The translations under genes were made by a program, and so were the position numbers. 64,000 bases of DNA from Angiostrongylus vasorum. Lineage: Eukaryota > Nematoda > Chromadorea > Rhabditida > Metastrongylidae. The stretch covers positions 124,001-188,000 of the forward strand of contig JADANN010000461.1 of NCBI GenBank assembly GCA_018806985.1. Reading direction: 5' to 3'. The notes under the pieces are model-generated. The model was not told the DNA's origin and made no database searches. It saw only the letters and a list, made by a program, of their open reading frames with translations. Shown here one piece after another: positions 33,135 through 44,765 of this stretch (the first letter of the stretch is position 1; the number at the start of each line of letters is the position of its first letter).

Positions 33135-33655
33135 TAAATTTTAACCTTTTTTTTATTTTACTGCCTACCCTTTTTTAATGACAGGGTATATTGCGAAATA
33201 TAAATTCAACGAAACTGAGATATTTTCAAAACTCTGGACCGCAGGTGCCTATTGTGGGGAACGAAAGCGCTATTTAGTAACGCGTTCACCACCACACCAT
33301 GCGGGTCCTTCGCTTCACCTGTCTCTCAGCTAGTTCTATCGATCTTTTGCCATCAGCAATCAGCCGTCAACGGGATTGATCTGGGAGCCCAAATCGGCAT
33401 TGAACGCTGTTAAGCTGAGGCTATAGTTATAATCACAATTTTAACCTTTTTTTTATTTCGCTGCCTACCCTTTTTTAATAGCAGGGTATATTGCGATAGA
33501 ACTAGCTGAGAGAAAGGCGAGAAACAGAAGGACCCGCATGGTGTGGTGGTGAACGCGTTACTCCCCGGAAAGGAAAATAGCGCGTTTGTTCTCCACCATA
33601 GACACCTGCGGTCCAGAGTTTTGCAAATATCTCAGCTTCGTTGAAGTCAAAGACT
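33135..33655. repeat. SINE-3 cluster: antisense copy, partial second copy, sense copy
   Basis: 33135-33430 is antisense with the longest known 5' end (AAATCGGCATTGAACGC, GCTGAGGCTATAGTTATAA). 33430-33493 is the start of another antisense copy. 33493-33655 is a sense copy joined at TATTGCGA|TAGAACTAGC. The join is nested insertion or recombination. Confidence 0.75.
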
Positions 33656-33772
33656 AAAGTTTGCGTAAATAATCCTCTGTACATATCGAAAGTATGAAAC
33701 ACTCCGGTGCAGAGGTGCTCATACTTTGTATTCATTCGGTTCTCGAGGTTTTCAGATAAAAAAGAATAAAAG

Positions 33773-34054
33773 GGTAAAACTCTCGGCCTTGATCATTTCC
33801 TGAGGGATGCGCCATGTATTCGACTTCATAAATATCGATAGAGGTGACTGAAAAATATATCTGGCGTATACATTGATCCAATCGCAGTGGCACACCGATG
33901 AATACTGTCAACGCTGCTGTCCTCCTGTACAGTATGGGACTAATTTGCCGATCCCGGAGGATCGAAATCATGGTAATCTTTACACGCAGGATCGATCCCA
34001 TGTGCACTGCAGGGCGCCTCTAACCACTGCGCTACAAGCGCCCGAGGTTTCCAT
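33773..34054 (-). repeat. SINE-1 copy, near full length
   Basis: The minus strand starts GGGCGCTTGTAGCGCAGTGG and ends in CAAGGCCGAGAGTTTTACCC. Confidence 0.75.
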
Positions 34055-35064
34055 GATCAGGTATAAATCATTCCAGTAGCGTGCTCATACCGGAATCCAT
34101 AACGACTACCTCAAGGAGAAGTATATTCACAAATTCAGATTGCTCTGCCATTAACGCCTCTATACTGCACTCACAGGTGCTCCGTTTCGTTACGATACTA
34201 ACCAATCCGAAGTCAACTGTGCTGAAGGGAATGAGGTGACCATTCCTTCAATAACGAGGAAAAAGTAACAAAATTTTATTTGTTAGCTCGCTTATCCTTT
34301 CAAATATCTCATTATTCTGTTGTTTTATTACTAGGGGCAGCCGCTACCTCAGTAAGTGGTCTTCGACAAAGCAGATTCAAGAACTCTCGTTCAAGATGTA
34401 GATATGATGTGCCGAATGAACGCTTTCCAAAAGGGGTAATAATATTGACCGTGGCCGACAAGAAGTCGATTTAATTACAAATTGAAATTCTATGAAAAGA
34501 TTCTAAAACTCTCACACTATTGCTACTATTTGAGTTGGACACAAGACCTTTGTAAAAAATCAATCGCGCCAACCAATCTTCCTTTCAGTGAAGATCGAAT
34601 GAATGGATAGGGATATTTTGGTCAGCAGCAATAAAACACAAGCTAAATTATCAGACAGTCGTCCTAATGGTTTTTGACGCCTAAGACCAAACCAAATTCT
34701 CATTCGTCTTCGAAGGATTTCCACATCACAGAGCTGATTTAGGCGAAGATGAACACGAATGTGATTACATATTCTCGATCACATTCAACAGCACTGCGAG
34801 CTTTGCCAAGTTGTTTCCCTTTTAAATCTTTTCGTAAATATCCGAACGTTGTTTAAGCTTGTACAGTTCATAAGCTCGCTCAACCTGTACTGACTTCGTT
34901 AATAAAAAAAGTGTTCTAACGTTTTCTAACCCCTTTCCTGACAGTGAAAATACGAATATCAAGCTTCAGCCTTTCATGTGCTTTTTCAGGAATATAGGTA
35001 AGTTACAACAACGGAGTGAGGTGTCTTTAGATCACCGTGTGACTCTACACCCAGAAGCAAGTAC

Positions 35065-35076
35065 ACACACACACAC

Positions 35077-35163
<87 letters not shown>
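35065..35163. repeat. (CA)n microsatellite
   Basis: Nearly 100 bp of CA with one early interruption (CACGACAC). It produces long Thr-His and Cys-Val pseudo-ORFs on both strands. Confidence 0.97.
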
Positions 35164-35165
<2 letters not shown>

Positions 35166-35194
35166 GCACAAGACAACCACTGAGATTCAGAGAA

Positions 35195-35440
35195 CGTTAG
35201 TGAGTGCTGATGGTTGGACATCTGAACAGTGGGAACTGGTCTGTGTCAGCCCGATACTGTTTCAGTCGAAACGTAAAAGCACAAAGAAACGTGACACGCA
35301 CTTCGACACCATCAAACAACGAACTGAAACGCGTCAACGTCGTTGTCGCTACTTTTCGTTTTGGCGATTCTCGTTCGGAACAATGATGCGACTTCAAGTG
35401 GCGGTAGTGGAACTGCGCTTGATTGTGTGGTTGTAATCAA
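35195..35440 (+). other. CpG-rich stretch open in several frames
   Basis: Three frames are open (for example GWTSEQWELVCVSPILFQS on plus and RKVATTTLTRFSSLFDG on minus). Base composition is exon-like, but no splice sites or start are convincing and I cannot choose a frame. Confidence 0.3.
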
Positions 35441-36660
35441 CGTGGTGTTCCCTTTGTTGACACTCATATGAATGGCTGTGACTCAATAAAAGTGATATGT
35501 GACGACATTCCATTTGCATTATGTGTGGTGTAATAGTTTTTAAGGTTACCAGTCAGCAGAGCTTTACATATTTAACTAGTAAGGAAAAACTCGAGTGGCT
35601 GAAAAAGAATGATATCTGCTAGCACATCAATAGATCACGATTTTATAAAAAAAAGTCATTAATGACTGAATAACGTTCAAAAGATATCTAGTTATGCATT
35701 TGTCACCTCATGTTTATTTTTTCACCTACACCTTTAAGTGCAGCATACTGTAAAGTCTCGTAGTTCATTTACAACATGTGTCCTTGGATTTTGGAATCAA
35801 AATTTCAGCAGATTTATTAAAAAGGGGCTTCCTACGTAGCTCAATAAATTTGGTCCAATAATTGCTATCAATTAAACTTCCTCTTTCGAGTTAATTCAAT
35901 TCTGCCATTCGCTGTTCTTGTGAAACATTGTGAACCGGTTATTCATAGCGGCACCTGGCGCAGGTGATGGGTAACAGTTGAAAGCATTGTAAAAATAACC
36001 TTTCAGTGAGCCTTCAGTGGATGTGAGGCATACAATTCTTGTTTCCATGGATAGGAATGACCTATCCATGTGTACGTACTCAGGCATACTTGCAAGCATA
36101 TACATGCTTTCATGCAGATCGGGTAAGTAAAGCCTGAAAAACACGGATTTATTTAAAGCGGATTCTAATCACTCTAAGGTCCAGAATCATCGTGGAAGAG
36201 CACAGGAAATTCGATGATATGTGGAACTCCTATGCCCCCTAGGTTCTAGTGATTAACATGTTGTGAAAAGGATGAACCTCTCATACTTGACTTTCTGTAG
36301 AGGAGATGAATTTCATTGAAGTGAGCGATACCCAATGGTTAGCATAAGCGTGTGAAAGAGATGAATGAGTAGAGTTGATATTTGCAAGAATCATTTAACA
36401 ATAGTACAGATAACAGTACTTAGATACGACGTGCAAGCCTCCTCAGTGCTTCTTCCATTGATATTGTCTTCTTGCAACCGTGGTTCGTGGAGTTTAACGC
36501 TTCGTGTATATGACTTTAGTAAACGCTAGGGAGTTGCGTTTTAATGCATTTGTCTCACCTACAAGTTTCCTCTTTACACAAAGCTTTTTTTCATGCACAG
36601 AGCAAGAAAAAATCATGGATCGCGTCTGCTTTTAATGGAATACGCACTTCTTCACAACCT

Positions 36661-36668
36661 TATAAATA
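36661..36668 (+). promoter_or_regulatory. TATA box of a plus-strand gene
   Basis: TATAAATA follows AT-rich sequence and is followed by a CpG-rich 340-bp leader with CGTCGTCAGTTCGTTTGTC, then the start exon at 37001. It is the best promoter-like arrangement in the window. Confidence 0.45.
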
Positions 36669-37000
36669 GCGTGGTCGATCGGTCACGACACACCGTCGTC
36701 AGTTCGTTTGTCGCGCTCGCACTCTACTCGGCAAACAAGTGAGGCGAACATCCTGCCGAAATGCGAACGAACGGATTTTTGTCGCATATCCGTTCCTGAA
36801 CAACCATCTGTTCCATCTTCCTCATCTACCAATCGAGGGGGAAAAAGTCATCTACTTATAGAGCACAATCGTACATATTAAATAAAAGCGATACGGACAA
36901 GTGCCAGCCGACCGTTTAACAAGCTAATCGGCCGACCGATCGCCTCACTACGGCAGCAAAAACGACGACAACAAGTCGTCGTTCGGCCTTTATTCGTTCG

Positions 37001-37118
37001 ATGAACGAGCCTCTATGGATTTACTGGATGAACGGCCGCTTCGAAAGCTTTTTCAACAAAACACTAACCGGTCTACGAGCCAAGCTACCGGCTATTGAAT
37101 CAGTCTATAAAGTTTGCT
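37001..37118 (+). CDS. Start exon of a plus-strand gene (39 codons)
   Basis: The ATG at 37001 opens MNEPLWIYWMNGRFESFF, NKTLTGLRAKLPAIESVYKV, C and ends after one extra base at a strong donor, GTGAGTAAAT. It lies 340 bp downstream of a TATA box in a CpG-rich leader. Its phase (1 nt out) fits the exon at 46866 (2 nt in), which would make it the first exon of the 46.9-55.8 kb gene with a 9.7 kb intron. Other genes in between would also fit. The frame is open upstream to 36931, so an earlier non-ATG exon start cannot be excluded. No homology recognised. Confidence 0.5.
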
Positions 37119-37399
37119 GTGAGTAAATACTCTTGAGTAGAATCTGTGAAATACATATAAAGACTTGACGCTATTATTTGGCCCTCATTTACATATCTGT
37201 TCGTTGTCTTGTTGGAAAATGTTATTGCGAAAATAGGAAGTGATAGAATAAAAGCATTGTCATTGCAATGCAGTATTACTGAGGTGGTAGAAATCCTGTG
37301 AGTTCTCTTCTTTTCTTAAGAAACCTCAGTCTCTTTCGTAACTTCTCCGATAATGTCTCAAAACTGGCTTTTCTTTAACCTTGGCATGGCTAACCAATG

Positions 37400-37500
37400 T
37401 GCATTCTTCCACCAATAGGTTAGCACGAGGTGGATGAAAAGGTTTATTCGGCTAACGTTTCGATGTCTTGGTCTTCCTCAGAGGTAGGACTTCGGTGTCA
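37400..37500 (-). mobile_element. Solo PLE end with intact core box
   Basis: The element sequence TATTCGGCTAACGTTTCGA runs into CTTCCTCAGAGGTAGG. The surrounding sequence is not otherwise recognisable, so only the terminal ~100 bp is assigned. Confidence 0.5.
37450..37485 (-). ncRNA. Mini-hammerhead-like motif, copy H
   Basis: 36 nt on the minus strand: ACCT, CTGAGGA (perfect), A, GACC-AAGA-CATC (two pairs), GAAA, CGTT, AGCC. The catalytic boxes are intact, but the outer and inner stems are weakened. Confidence 0.5.
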
Positions 37501-38394
37501 GCCTATTAATGGAAGAAAACCTACTGCTTCGATAATGTTACGAAGGAGGGATTGCACTGGAGTAAAAAAATCCTTTGCAGATTTTCGTTCATCTTCGTGC
37601 TGTTGTCCCTACAATTCATTTTTTTCTATTTTCTGTCTTCTATATCCCTTACTCGTTTTGCGTTATGGTTAAAGATCCCCTCTATACCTCATGTACTTCT
37701 ATGCTACTCTTACGTTGCCGGTGTCCCCCTATTCTTCTGCGTTCGATAAATTGATACCAGACTTGCACGGGAGGATAAAAATCAGTTTCTTCATACACTG
37801 GTATCCTTTGAAATCACTACTTAGGGCAAATACTGTCTTCAGTCACTCCTTCGATACTACGAATAGAATCGCATGCAGAGCGCACCCCCTATGGAATTGA
37901 TCACATTGAACGTTTTATGCTCTAGTTTTTGGTCCCGCTTATTTTCTTGGTTTTTGGTTTTAACTTGTCGTTTGGCTTTCAGATTTCGTTGCGGATGTTA
38001 GACTCATTCGTCTTGATGACACCATCTAGCTGTTTAAGCTGACATCCATTTCGACCAGTTCTAGAAACGGCTGACGTTTTTCGCCATCAGTTACACTGCC
38101 GTGTCTGGTTTGGATCGACATTTGATCAAGGTGAACGTCATCCTTCAACTCATAACTCAACTATTTGAAGGATTGATAACACCGATTGGCTAAGACACCT
38201 TAACGTCATCTGAAAATGAATTAACGTCATATATTATGTAACATCGTTAGAAGCGATGGTAAGCGTTCTGGTTGCCGGAATGCTCTTATTAACTTAGAGG
38301 CCATGGAGTATTTCTTATATAATATTTGTTTACCAGATTGGAAGATCGTGAATGTGCACCATGGTGGTTAGAGGTGCCTTTGTAAGGACTGAAT

Positions 38395-38600
38395 CTGTTG
38401 GTAGTTGGATGGCACGCCTAATTACCTTATGCGTTCCATCCACCTGAGTCAGAAAATTACTACCAGGCTTCTCTGAGAAGATAGCAACATAGATTTATTA
38501 CATCAATAGAACACCTCAAGTCATTGTGTAGACCAAATATGTATACAAGATGATACGAACGGAGTTGAATCCATACGTATCCCTTTAGGATGGACCAATA
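38395..38600 (+). repeat. SINE-1 copy (diverged, 5'-truncated)
   Basis: Weak match across GCGTTCCATCCACCTGAG, CACCTCAAGTCATTGTG and CCCTTTAGGATGGACCAA. Confidence 0.45.
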
Positions 38601-39164
38601 ATGGATGCTTCATCCTTTCTTGTTTTTTCAAATTTGTTCACAAGACTTTAAAAAACCTCCAAACAGAGTTGAAACTTGAGCAATGTCGGATTACAATCGT
38701 TTCCACCTGATTAATTTCATTAAGGCGATGATCATGGCGCTATGCGAACCCGTCCAATTCAAGGCAATACTGGTCACCTTGATGGTTGTTGCACTGGGTA
38801 ATTCCCCGTAGAGTCTGAGTTATCTTCAGCCTCAATAGTTTGGTTCCTGTTGAACGACCGATTTTTGGCCTCATTGAATTCTCTTCGAAGGGGTTTTTAC
38901 AGCACATTGTTTAGAAGCTGTAAAAAGCTTTGTTGTCCGTGTAGTGAGGATCCGGTTCGATCGTAGCAGTTTTTTTTAAACATATTATAAAAAAAACTAT
39001 TTATCGTCTCTTTTATTGACTTTTTGATAGCACGGAAATAAACGATCATCACTGCTTGTCAACTTTTTTTCTTCTTCAAAAATAAGCTACAGCTTTTTTG
39101 TTTTCGCACCCTCCTTATTCTCACCAAAAGCGGTTGCAAGCCAACGACGACCTTTATTAATCAA

Positions 39165-39320
39165 TCCTATAAATAGTACAACCATCATGATGCTGAGACA
39201 TTTGCATAACTGCGGACTGTAGGTGTCTGCGGTGGACACCGAACGCGCTATTACCCTTTTCAGATGCTAACGCGTTCACCACCACACCATGCTGGTCTTT
39301 CGTTTCTCCTGTTTCGCATA
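39165..39320 (-). repeat. SINE-3 fragment
   Basis: Antisense: CATCATGATGCTGAGACATT ... AACGCGTTCACCACCACACC ... TTTCGTTTCTCCTGTTTCGC. Confidence 0.7.
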
Positions 39321-40033
39321 TAAGTAGCGTTGTAGCATCTAAATATTTTCCAGTTAGCACCTTCCAACTCTATCCAGTTTTTTTCTATAGGCAATGTATA
39401 GGATTCGGAGGAACAAAATCTTTCCGATGTTGGAAGTTTGATCTCAGTTATTTGAAATAAAAATAAAGAGGGAGTATTTGGCGTTTGTCGATCCTTAAAG
39501 ATGCACTTTCCATTCGGCTTTATTGATAACACCGTGAAGGGGATTGAGTTCACATTTGAACATAGAGTGGTTTGCAGATCTGCATCAAGTCATTCTATCT
39601 ATCTTCCCTGACACACCTCATACTAATCTGCCCGAGACAAAGACATGACGAGCTTGGTTAACCCGCCGCGTCGTTTCAAACGAAGGCCCACGTGTATATT
39701 TCAAGGCACTGCTAACCACATACACACCCCAGGCTGCCTATCTTTCCTCGTCATCCTTCCTTTGTAATTTCACCAAGATGTGACCACGATAATTCCTTTC
39801 CCTTTTGCTTTCGTACTAAGTTACGGAGTCAATTTAAAGTCATAATTCTGAGCCGTATCAATTTTACTTCTCTTGACAAGTATAAATGTAAATGCAATCT
39901 GTTGTTTGTTAAATACTGAAATGGTTTTCAGGATTTTACAACTTTTAGGACATGCTTACTTTGATGTGAATCATTCCTGGTCTTTAATGGTAGATCGTAC
40001 GAATTTGTTCCATTCTAGTTTCGACAATCGCTG

Positions 40034-40055
40034 GCCGCCCATCCTTGAGGGCGGC
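40034..40055. other. Short GC hairpin
   Basis: GCCGCCC and GGGCGGC with an 8-base loop in otherwise AT-rich DNA. Function unknown. Confidence 0.5.
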
Positions 40056-40459
40056 GGTCTGTTGTCACGGTGAAATCGCTAGAATGTCATCACGTTCCCG
40101 TCATGTTTGGCTTAGAAGCTAAATTTTTTTTGGCCATCAACATGATTCATAGCATGCTGTAAACATGATCTCATTTAGTATCATGACCATCATTATCATA
40201 GTGTCTGTCATCGTCATTATCAATATTACATTCTTCACCATTTCTAACACCGTTAGTCATCGCTTCATACCGGAGAGCATATAAGTGGAGCTCCTATGGG
40301 TTCCCATTTCAATTTAAATACCTCAGTGAGTTGACATTACTCGTGTGACCAGGGAAAGAGTTCCATTTTGTGACATGGACTCCTTCTTCACGAACCGACT
40401 TCTTTTTAACTTCAGTATAACCAATCAAAGTGTATTCTTCTTTGATAAGCTAACACTAA

Positions 40460-40705
40460 GGGCGCCCTGCAACACACACGTGGAATCAATCATTGCACCC
40501 ATGGCCCACCAAGCCTTTCATCCTTTCCGGGGACGGCAAATTGGTACCAGACTTGTCTGGGAGGATAGAAGCACTGACTCGATACATCGGTAGGCCACGG
40601 CGAGTAATGGTGAAGGCCAGATATGCATGCATTCAATCATCTCCAAACGATGCTTAATGCGTGGCCCATCTCTCAGGGATTGACCAACGCAAAGAGCTTT
40701 AGAGT
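40460..40705 (+). repeat. SINE-1 copy, 5'-truncated
   Basis: It begins within the tRNA-like part at GGGCGCCCTGCAACACACAC and continues to GGATTGACCAACGCAAAGAG. Confidence 0.75.
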
Positions 40706-41214
40706 TCTATAAGCTAACACGAGTTTGATAGCTTGGTAAAGAACTTTACAAACGAAATGCTAGCCGATAAAGTTCTTTGCCAGTGCCACGTTACCTTATC
40801 AATGGAATGAAAGAGTACACGGGTCCCTTTATTCTACGTTAATATTCAAGGCGAGAAGAAGCTCAGATAAATCTCACTGGGCTCTGCAGAATTTCAGGAA
40901 TATTCAATCCTGAACTTCTGGGTGGAAATTCCGCATTTCTAAAGTTAGATCTACCAGTCGAGAAATGGACTCATTGTGGGTGTCAGTTACTTATGAATTT
41001 TCGAAATTTTTCTTTTTACTTGTATTGATAGGGCGCCTTCTCGTTATTCTAGTACTCATACATTCCTACCATTTTCGAAGTATATTATATAGAAACCGAA
41101 CTCCCATCACTGAGTGACTTTTTCATGACACGCCGCCACATTTTATTCGGATTCCAGCATTGTTCTCATTCAATTAGCTGTCCCTCACCAAATACCGACC
41201 AACTTTTACGTTCG

Positions 41215-41300
41215 AGTTTTACTTCTGCTTAAAGATTTTGGTTGTCCTCGTGAATGTCGTCTAATGATTCAGTCGATTCCTCTCAAAATCCTGTGCTACA
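41215..41300 (-). repeat. SINE-2 fragment
   Basis: The minus strand reads GAATCGACTGAATCATTAG and GACATTCACGAGGACAACC, matching the middle of SINE-2. Confidence 0.5.
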
Positions 41301-41514
41301 GCTTTCGCTGACTCTCACCATAGACGCTCACCAAACTTTGTGGACGACAAAGAGTTTTCCTTAGTGAAGTTTGACGCCAATTTTTCGACCTTGGAGGGAT
41401 GTAACTTTTCACTGCCCTTGGGCGTGTGAAACAAGGACCTCGCGCTTATTATTCAACAAAATCTCTATTCACTGCGGCTTCCGTGTTCACATTTTTGTAT
41501 AGCTCTCTTAAAAA

Positions 41515-41860
41515 TTAGAGTGCGGGTGGTGTAGTAGAAGTGATGTCGTTAATGGCGAGCGCGGAGCTGATTTGGTGCCTGTGTTCACCAAGCCTTCCAT
41601 CTCTCCGGGCTCGAGAAGCTCACACCAGAAATATCCGGGACCAGCTGAATCTGTCCCATCTACGTTGAAGACATGAAACGTCTGGCGCGGATTTAGGACA
41701 AATCGATTCGATTGGGATTGAACAACATTCATAAGCAAGGTGAATATCCTCAAGTGGTAGCCGAAAAATCACGCAAAAAATGTTTGAAGAGCATTGTGGA
41801 TGGTGGATGCGAGAAAAGGAATCGAATGCCAGAAGTGCTTGGACAAGCACAATATAATAT
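41515..41860 (+). repeat. SINE-2 copy
   Basis: The head is GCGGGTGGTGTAGTAGAAG. The body has CAAGCCTTCCATCTCTCCGG, AAATATCCGGGACCAGCTG and the tail AGAAAAGGAATCGAATGCC. Confidence 0.65.
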
Positions 41861-41869
41861 GTTGTGCCA

Positions 41870-43128
41870 AATTGTGTAAAATATGAAAGATTTTTTTTAC
41901 AGTTTCTAAATTAGGAATGTGTTGTCGACTTTTTTTCTCAATAAAAATGTTCTAATCTGTTTTTATTTCCATTGCAAACATCGCTGTTAAACACGACATG
42001 AAGCCTGAAGTGGCTTCTATGTTCTAATCCCACATTTCTGCCTCTTAACATCATTTAATCGCGACTTTTATCTATTAGAAATTTAATTCCGTACTCATTA
42101 AAAGTATTGAAAATGCCAACTTAGCTCAAAGTTAAATCTACAACTCTTAACGTGCGAACCTCTTAAGCAATTTTTAATGCTTAGCTCTTAAAAAGTGATT
42201 GGTGCATTTCTCACTATTCCACTTTTTTCTAACTCAAATCAGTCTTTTCCTGTTTCAAACTGTGTTGGAATACAACGCAGTGCCAGCGCCTTGTTTTCAT
42301 TGATCTCAAACCGGTAAGAATTAGTGTTATGAGAGATGATGATTGATTGTCAACTGATAATCAGCAGTATGGTGGCTTTACACTGGCTCACAGCATTTGC
42401 CATGGTGTTCTCTTTATCTCATTTTCTCGATTTTTTTGCTAGTATTTATTGAGGCGAAGGGTTTTTTTCACCATATGAGATCTTTTAGAGAAACCCCATC
42501 TAGCCCATGAATTCTAGAAAACGGAATTTTCTCTTTTATTATGGCCAAATTTGACTTAAGCATGCGATTAACAGTTGATATCCTGTAGAGTCCTTTCCAA
42601 TGTTTTTTATAGTTCTGGATGGTCTGGTAAAGATTCACTAGTTCTCATAGAGAAAAGGTTTGGTTCGTCTTGGACGCAGAATCCAACGAACGACCAAGGG
42701 TGTTTTGCAGAGCATGTCTACCATTACACTTCACGAACTCTGCATGTCAGTCATTACTCGACTAGCCTTAAGAACCTTAAACTCATTTGGTGTACCTACC
42801 GTTTTGCTTTATCGACACATCCAACTGCCAATCTGCTCTCCTTTGCAACCTTTTTAAATTTATGGATAGCCTTCTTTATCAAACTGTTTACTAGACTGAG
42901 ACCTAACTACCTTGGACATGAGTTTCGGCTCGTGGAGGAAATTCTGCACTGCAGTACATGGATAACCAACATTCTTTCTCATTACTACAACACGAAATTT
43001 TATAAGAATGTTCAACTAATTCGAACATTTCTGCCTGGTCGTTGACATGTTTACAAATGGTGCTGTTTTGATAAGTGTAAAGCCGAACGTTTAGGTACGG
43101 TAGTGAAGGTTTTCTGGCTGGGACTAGC
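41870..43128. other. AT-rich, nothing supported
   Basis: A 156-aa plus ORF (42575-43045) has AT-rich codons and no domain; I treat it as chance. Confidence 0.4.
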
Positions 43129-43290
43129 ATGAGGTTGACGTTGTTGACGATTCTTCTGATAATCGACGATTCCACAACCGACATCATTCGGAGAGCGATT
43201 TTTGAATGCCGACGTGTGGACGTGGCGTTCTGTTGCACTTCAAGAGTGCGCATCCTTTGCGCAGAACAGTGCAAGGACGTGAAATGCGGC
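43129..43290 (+). CDS. First exon of a small secreted cysteine-rich protein
   Basis: 54 codons from ATG: a signal-peptide-like MRLTLLTILLIIDDSTTD, then IFECRRVDVAFCC and TSRVRILCAEQCKDVKCG, ending phase 0 at donor GTACAAAG. The cysteine pattern C-x8-CC-x8-C-x3-C-x4-C is typical of small nematode secreted proteins; I cannot name the family. The codons are GC-richer than the flanks. The downstream exon was not identified. It lies within what may be the first intron of the plus-strand gene. Confidence 0.5.
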
Positions 43291-43889
43291 GTACAAAGTC
43301 AGTTCTCTTCCCAGCACCGTTACCATTTGGTTTTTTCGTCTTTTACGTAAAATCCTTTATCCTTTAGTTTCATTGTTATTACAATGTTCACCAATGCAAC
43401 AGCGAAATCATATATTGCAACGATTAAAACCACATTAACACTATTACTTTATGGCTTTTATTCATTGCATTCAAAGGTCTTCCAAATCGTTTTTCCTTAT
43501 TGGTGCTTCCCTAATTTCCCAGAAATATCGAGAAAGGCGTTGTCGTCACTGAATTGCTGCATTCAGAAGATGATTCTAGTGCTAAGCGAAACAGAACATT
43601 CTTCTATCCATGAGGACGGGCGTCTGTCTGCTCTTAAAACTTGGCATCATCTTAACACTGTATTCTTTCGATTCAAAGAACAAAAATCGTGCTCAACAGA
43701 AAGAAACAAGAGGAATCACCATGTCTACGATTGGCCTGTGCATAACTCGACGCATCTGTATGCATGAGTTCAGCTAAGTACCAATAGATCATAAATCAGA
43801 GATGGAATGGCGCTAACAAGTTTTCTAAACCAGATCATGGGACTAAGTGTGATGAAATAAAGACCGTTCGACGTCAATCATCTTAGGAA

Positions 43890-44135
43890 TTCGTGCATGC
43901 ATTCGATCCTATCAAGCCTCGTAGAGTTGATTGAATGCAATTTGGCGTATACAATGACATGCGGTGGTCTGTCGATGTATCAAGTCAGTGTTTTTTATCG
44001 CCCAAACGACAAGTAGCAATTTGCCAACCTCGAAAGCATTAAAAGCTTGATGAGCCTTGAGGGCAGGTCAAACTAGCGACCGATCCACTGTGTATTGCAG
44101 GACACCCCTGAAGTACAGCACTACACGCGTCCTGA
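43890..44135 (-). repeat. SINE-1 copy (diverged)
   Basis: Antisense: GAATGCAATTTGGCGTATAC ... GGTCTGTCGATGTATCAAG ... TACAGCACTACACGCGTCC. Confidence 0.65.
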
Positions 44136-44499
44136 TACTAAGTGCTTAGCTCAAGGTATACACAGCTGACTGCCAAATGATAGATGACAATTGGCGGAAA
44201 AATTTTTTTGAAATATTGTTTAAACTATTCGATAGTGATCAAGGTCGGAAATATTTTCTGCAGATGTTCCTAGTTGTGATACTGTTTTTACTTGTTTTAC
44301 ACTGATCTTTCACCTTATTTTTACAACGCAGTCGACAAAGACGTTTTCTAATCACAATTATATGAATCTAGAAAACAGGCAAAGAATCTGTCGTAGTATA
44401 GGCTTGCTCTAGGCTAGGATTCCAGGTTGGGAATGTCAAACTTCTTCCCACCCAGTGATTCCCTGCTGTAGTCCCATTATACACGTTGGTTTGACATTC

Positions 44500-44765
44500 T
44501 GAAAAACTTTCCAGCCGTAATCAGGCAGTAATTCATTGGTAGCTCGTATTAATTTATAAAAAATAAGTGAGCAATAAGGAAGTGGTAGCATGTCCAAGGA
44601 CCGACTTTCTATGCGGCTGTGCAGCTGTTTTCTACCAAATAACGGGAAAGAGAAAAAATAGCTGTTAAGAAGGTGAAACCGCCAAAACGTCAGCCATTGT
44701 AAAGGAATTGTAATAACAACCTCATGTCTTCTCATCAAGAATCCGGTAGAAAGAGTTATGCATTG
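44500..44765 (+). mobile_element. PLE 3' end fragment
   Basis: It contains the 36-nt motif at 44660-44695, then AACAACCTCATGTCTTCTC. That matches the AACCTCATGCGAGCTC tail seen (reverse) at 62020-62040. No coding sequence was recognised. Confidence 0.5.
44660..44695 (+). ncRNA. Mini-hammerhead-like motif, copy N
   Basis: 36 nt: AGCT, GTTAAGA, A, GGTG-AAAC-CGCC (four pairs including one G-U), AAAA, CGTC, AGCC. The inner stem is well kept, with a G-U variant of GGCG/CGCC. The core box and the GAAA box each carry substitutions. Confidence 0.45.

Larger units (their letters stand above)
34055..36650. other. Unassigned upstream region of the 36.66 kb promoter
   Basis: Holds the (CA)n array and the CpG-rich open stretch at 35.2-35.4 kb. 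A possible donor GTAAGTGG at 34352 has only a 17-nt putative exon before it. Confidence 0.35.

Noticed and set aside
34986..35200. Long ORFs on both strands (Thr-His and Cys-Val repeats)
   Set aside because: Pure translation of the (CA)n microsatellite.
42575..43045. 156-aa plus ORF, longest single ORF in its area
   Set aside because: AT-rich codons, no domain, overlapped by an equally long minus-strand ORF (42903-43274); likely chance.
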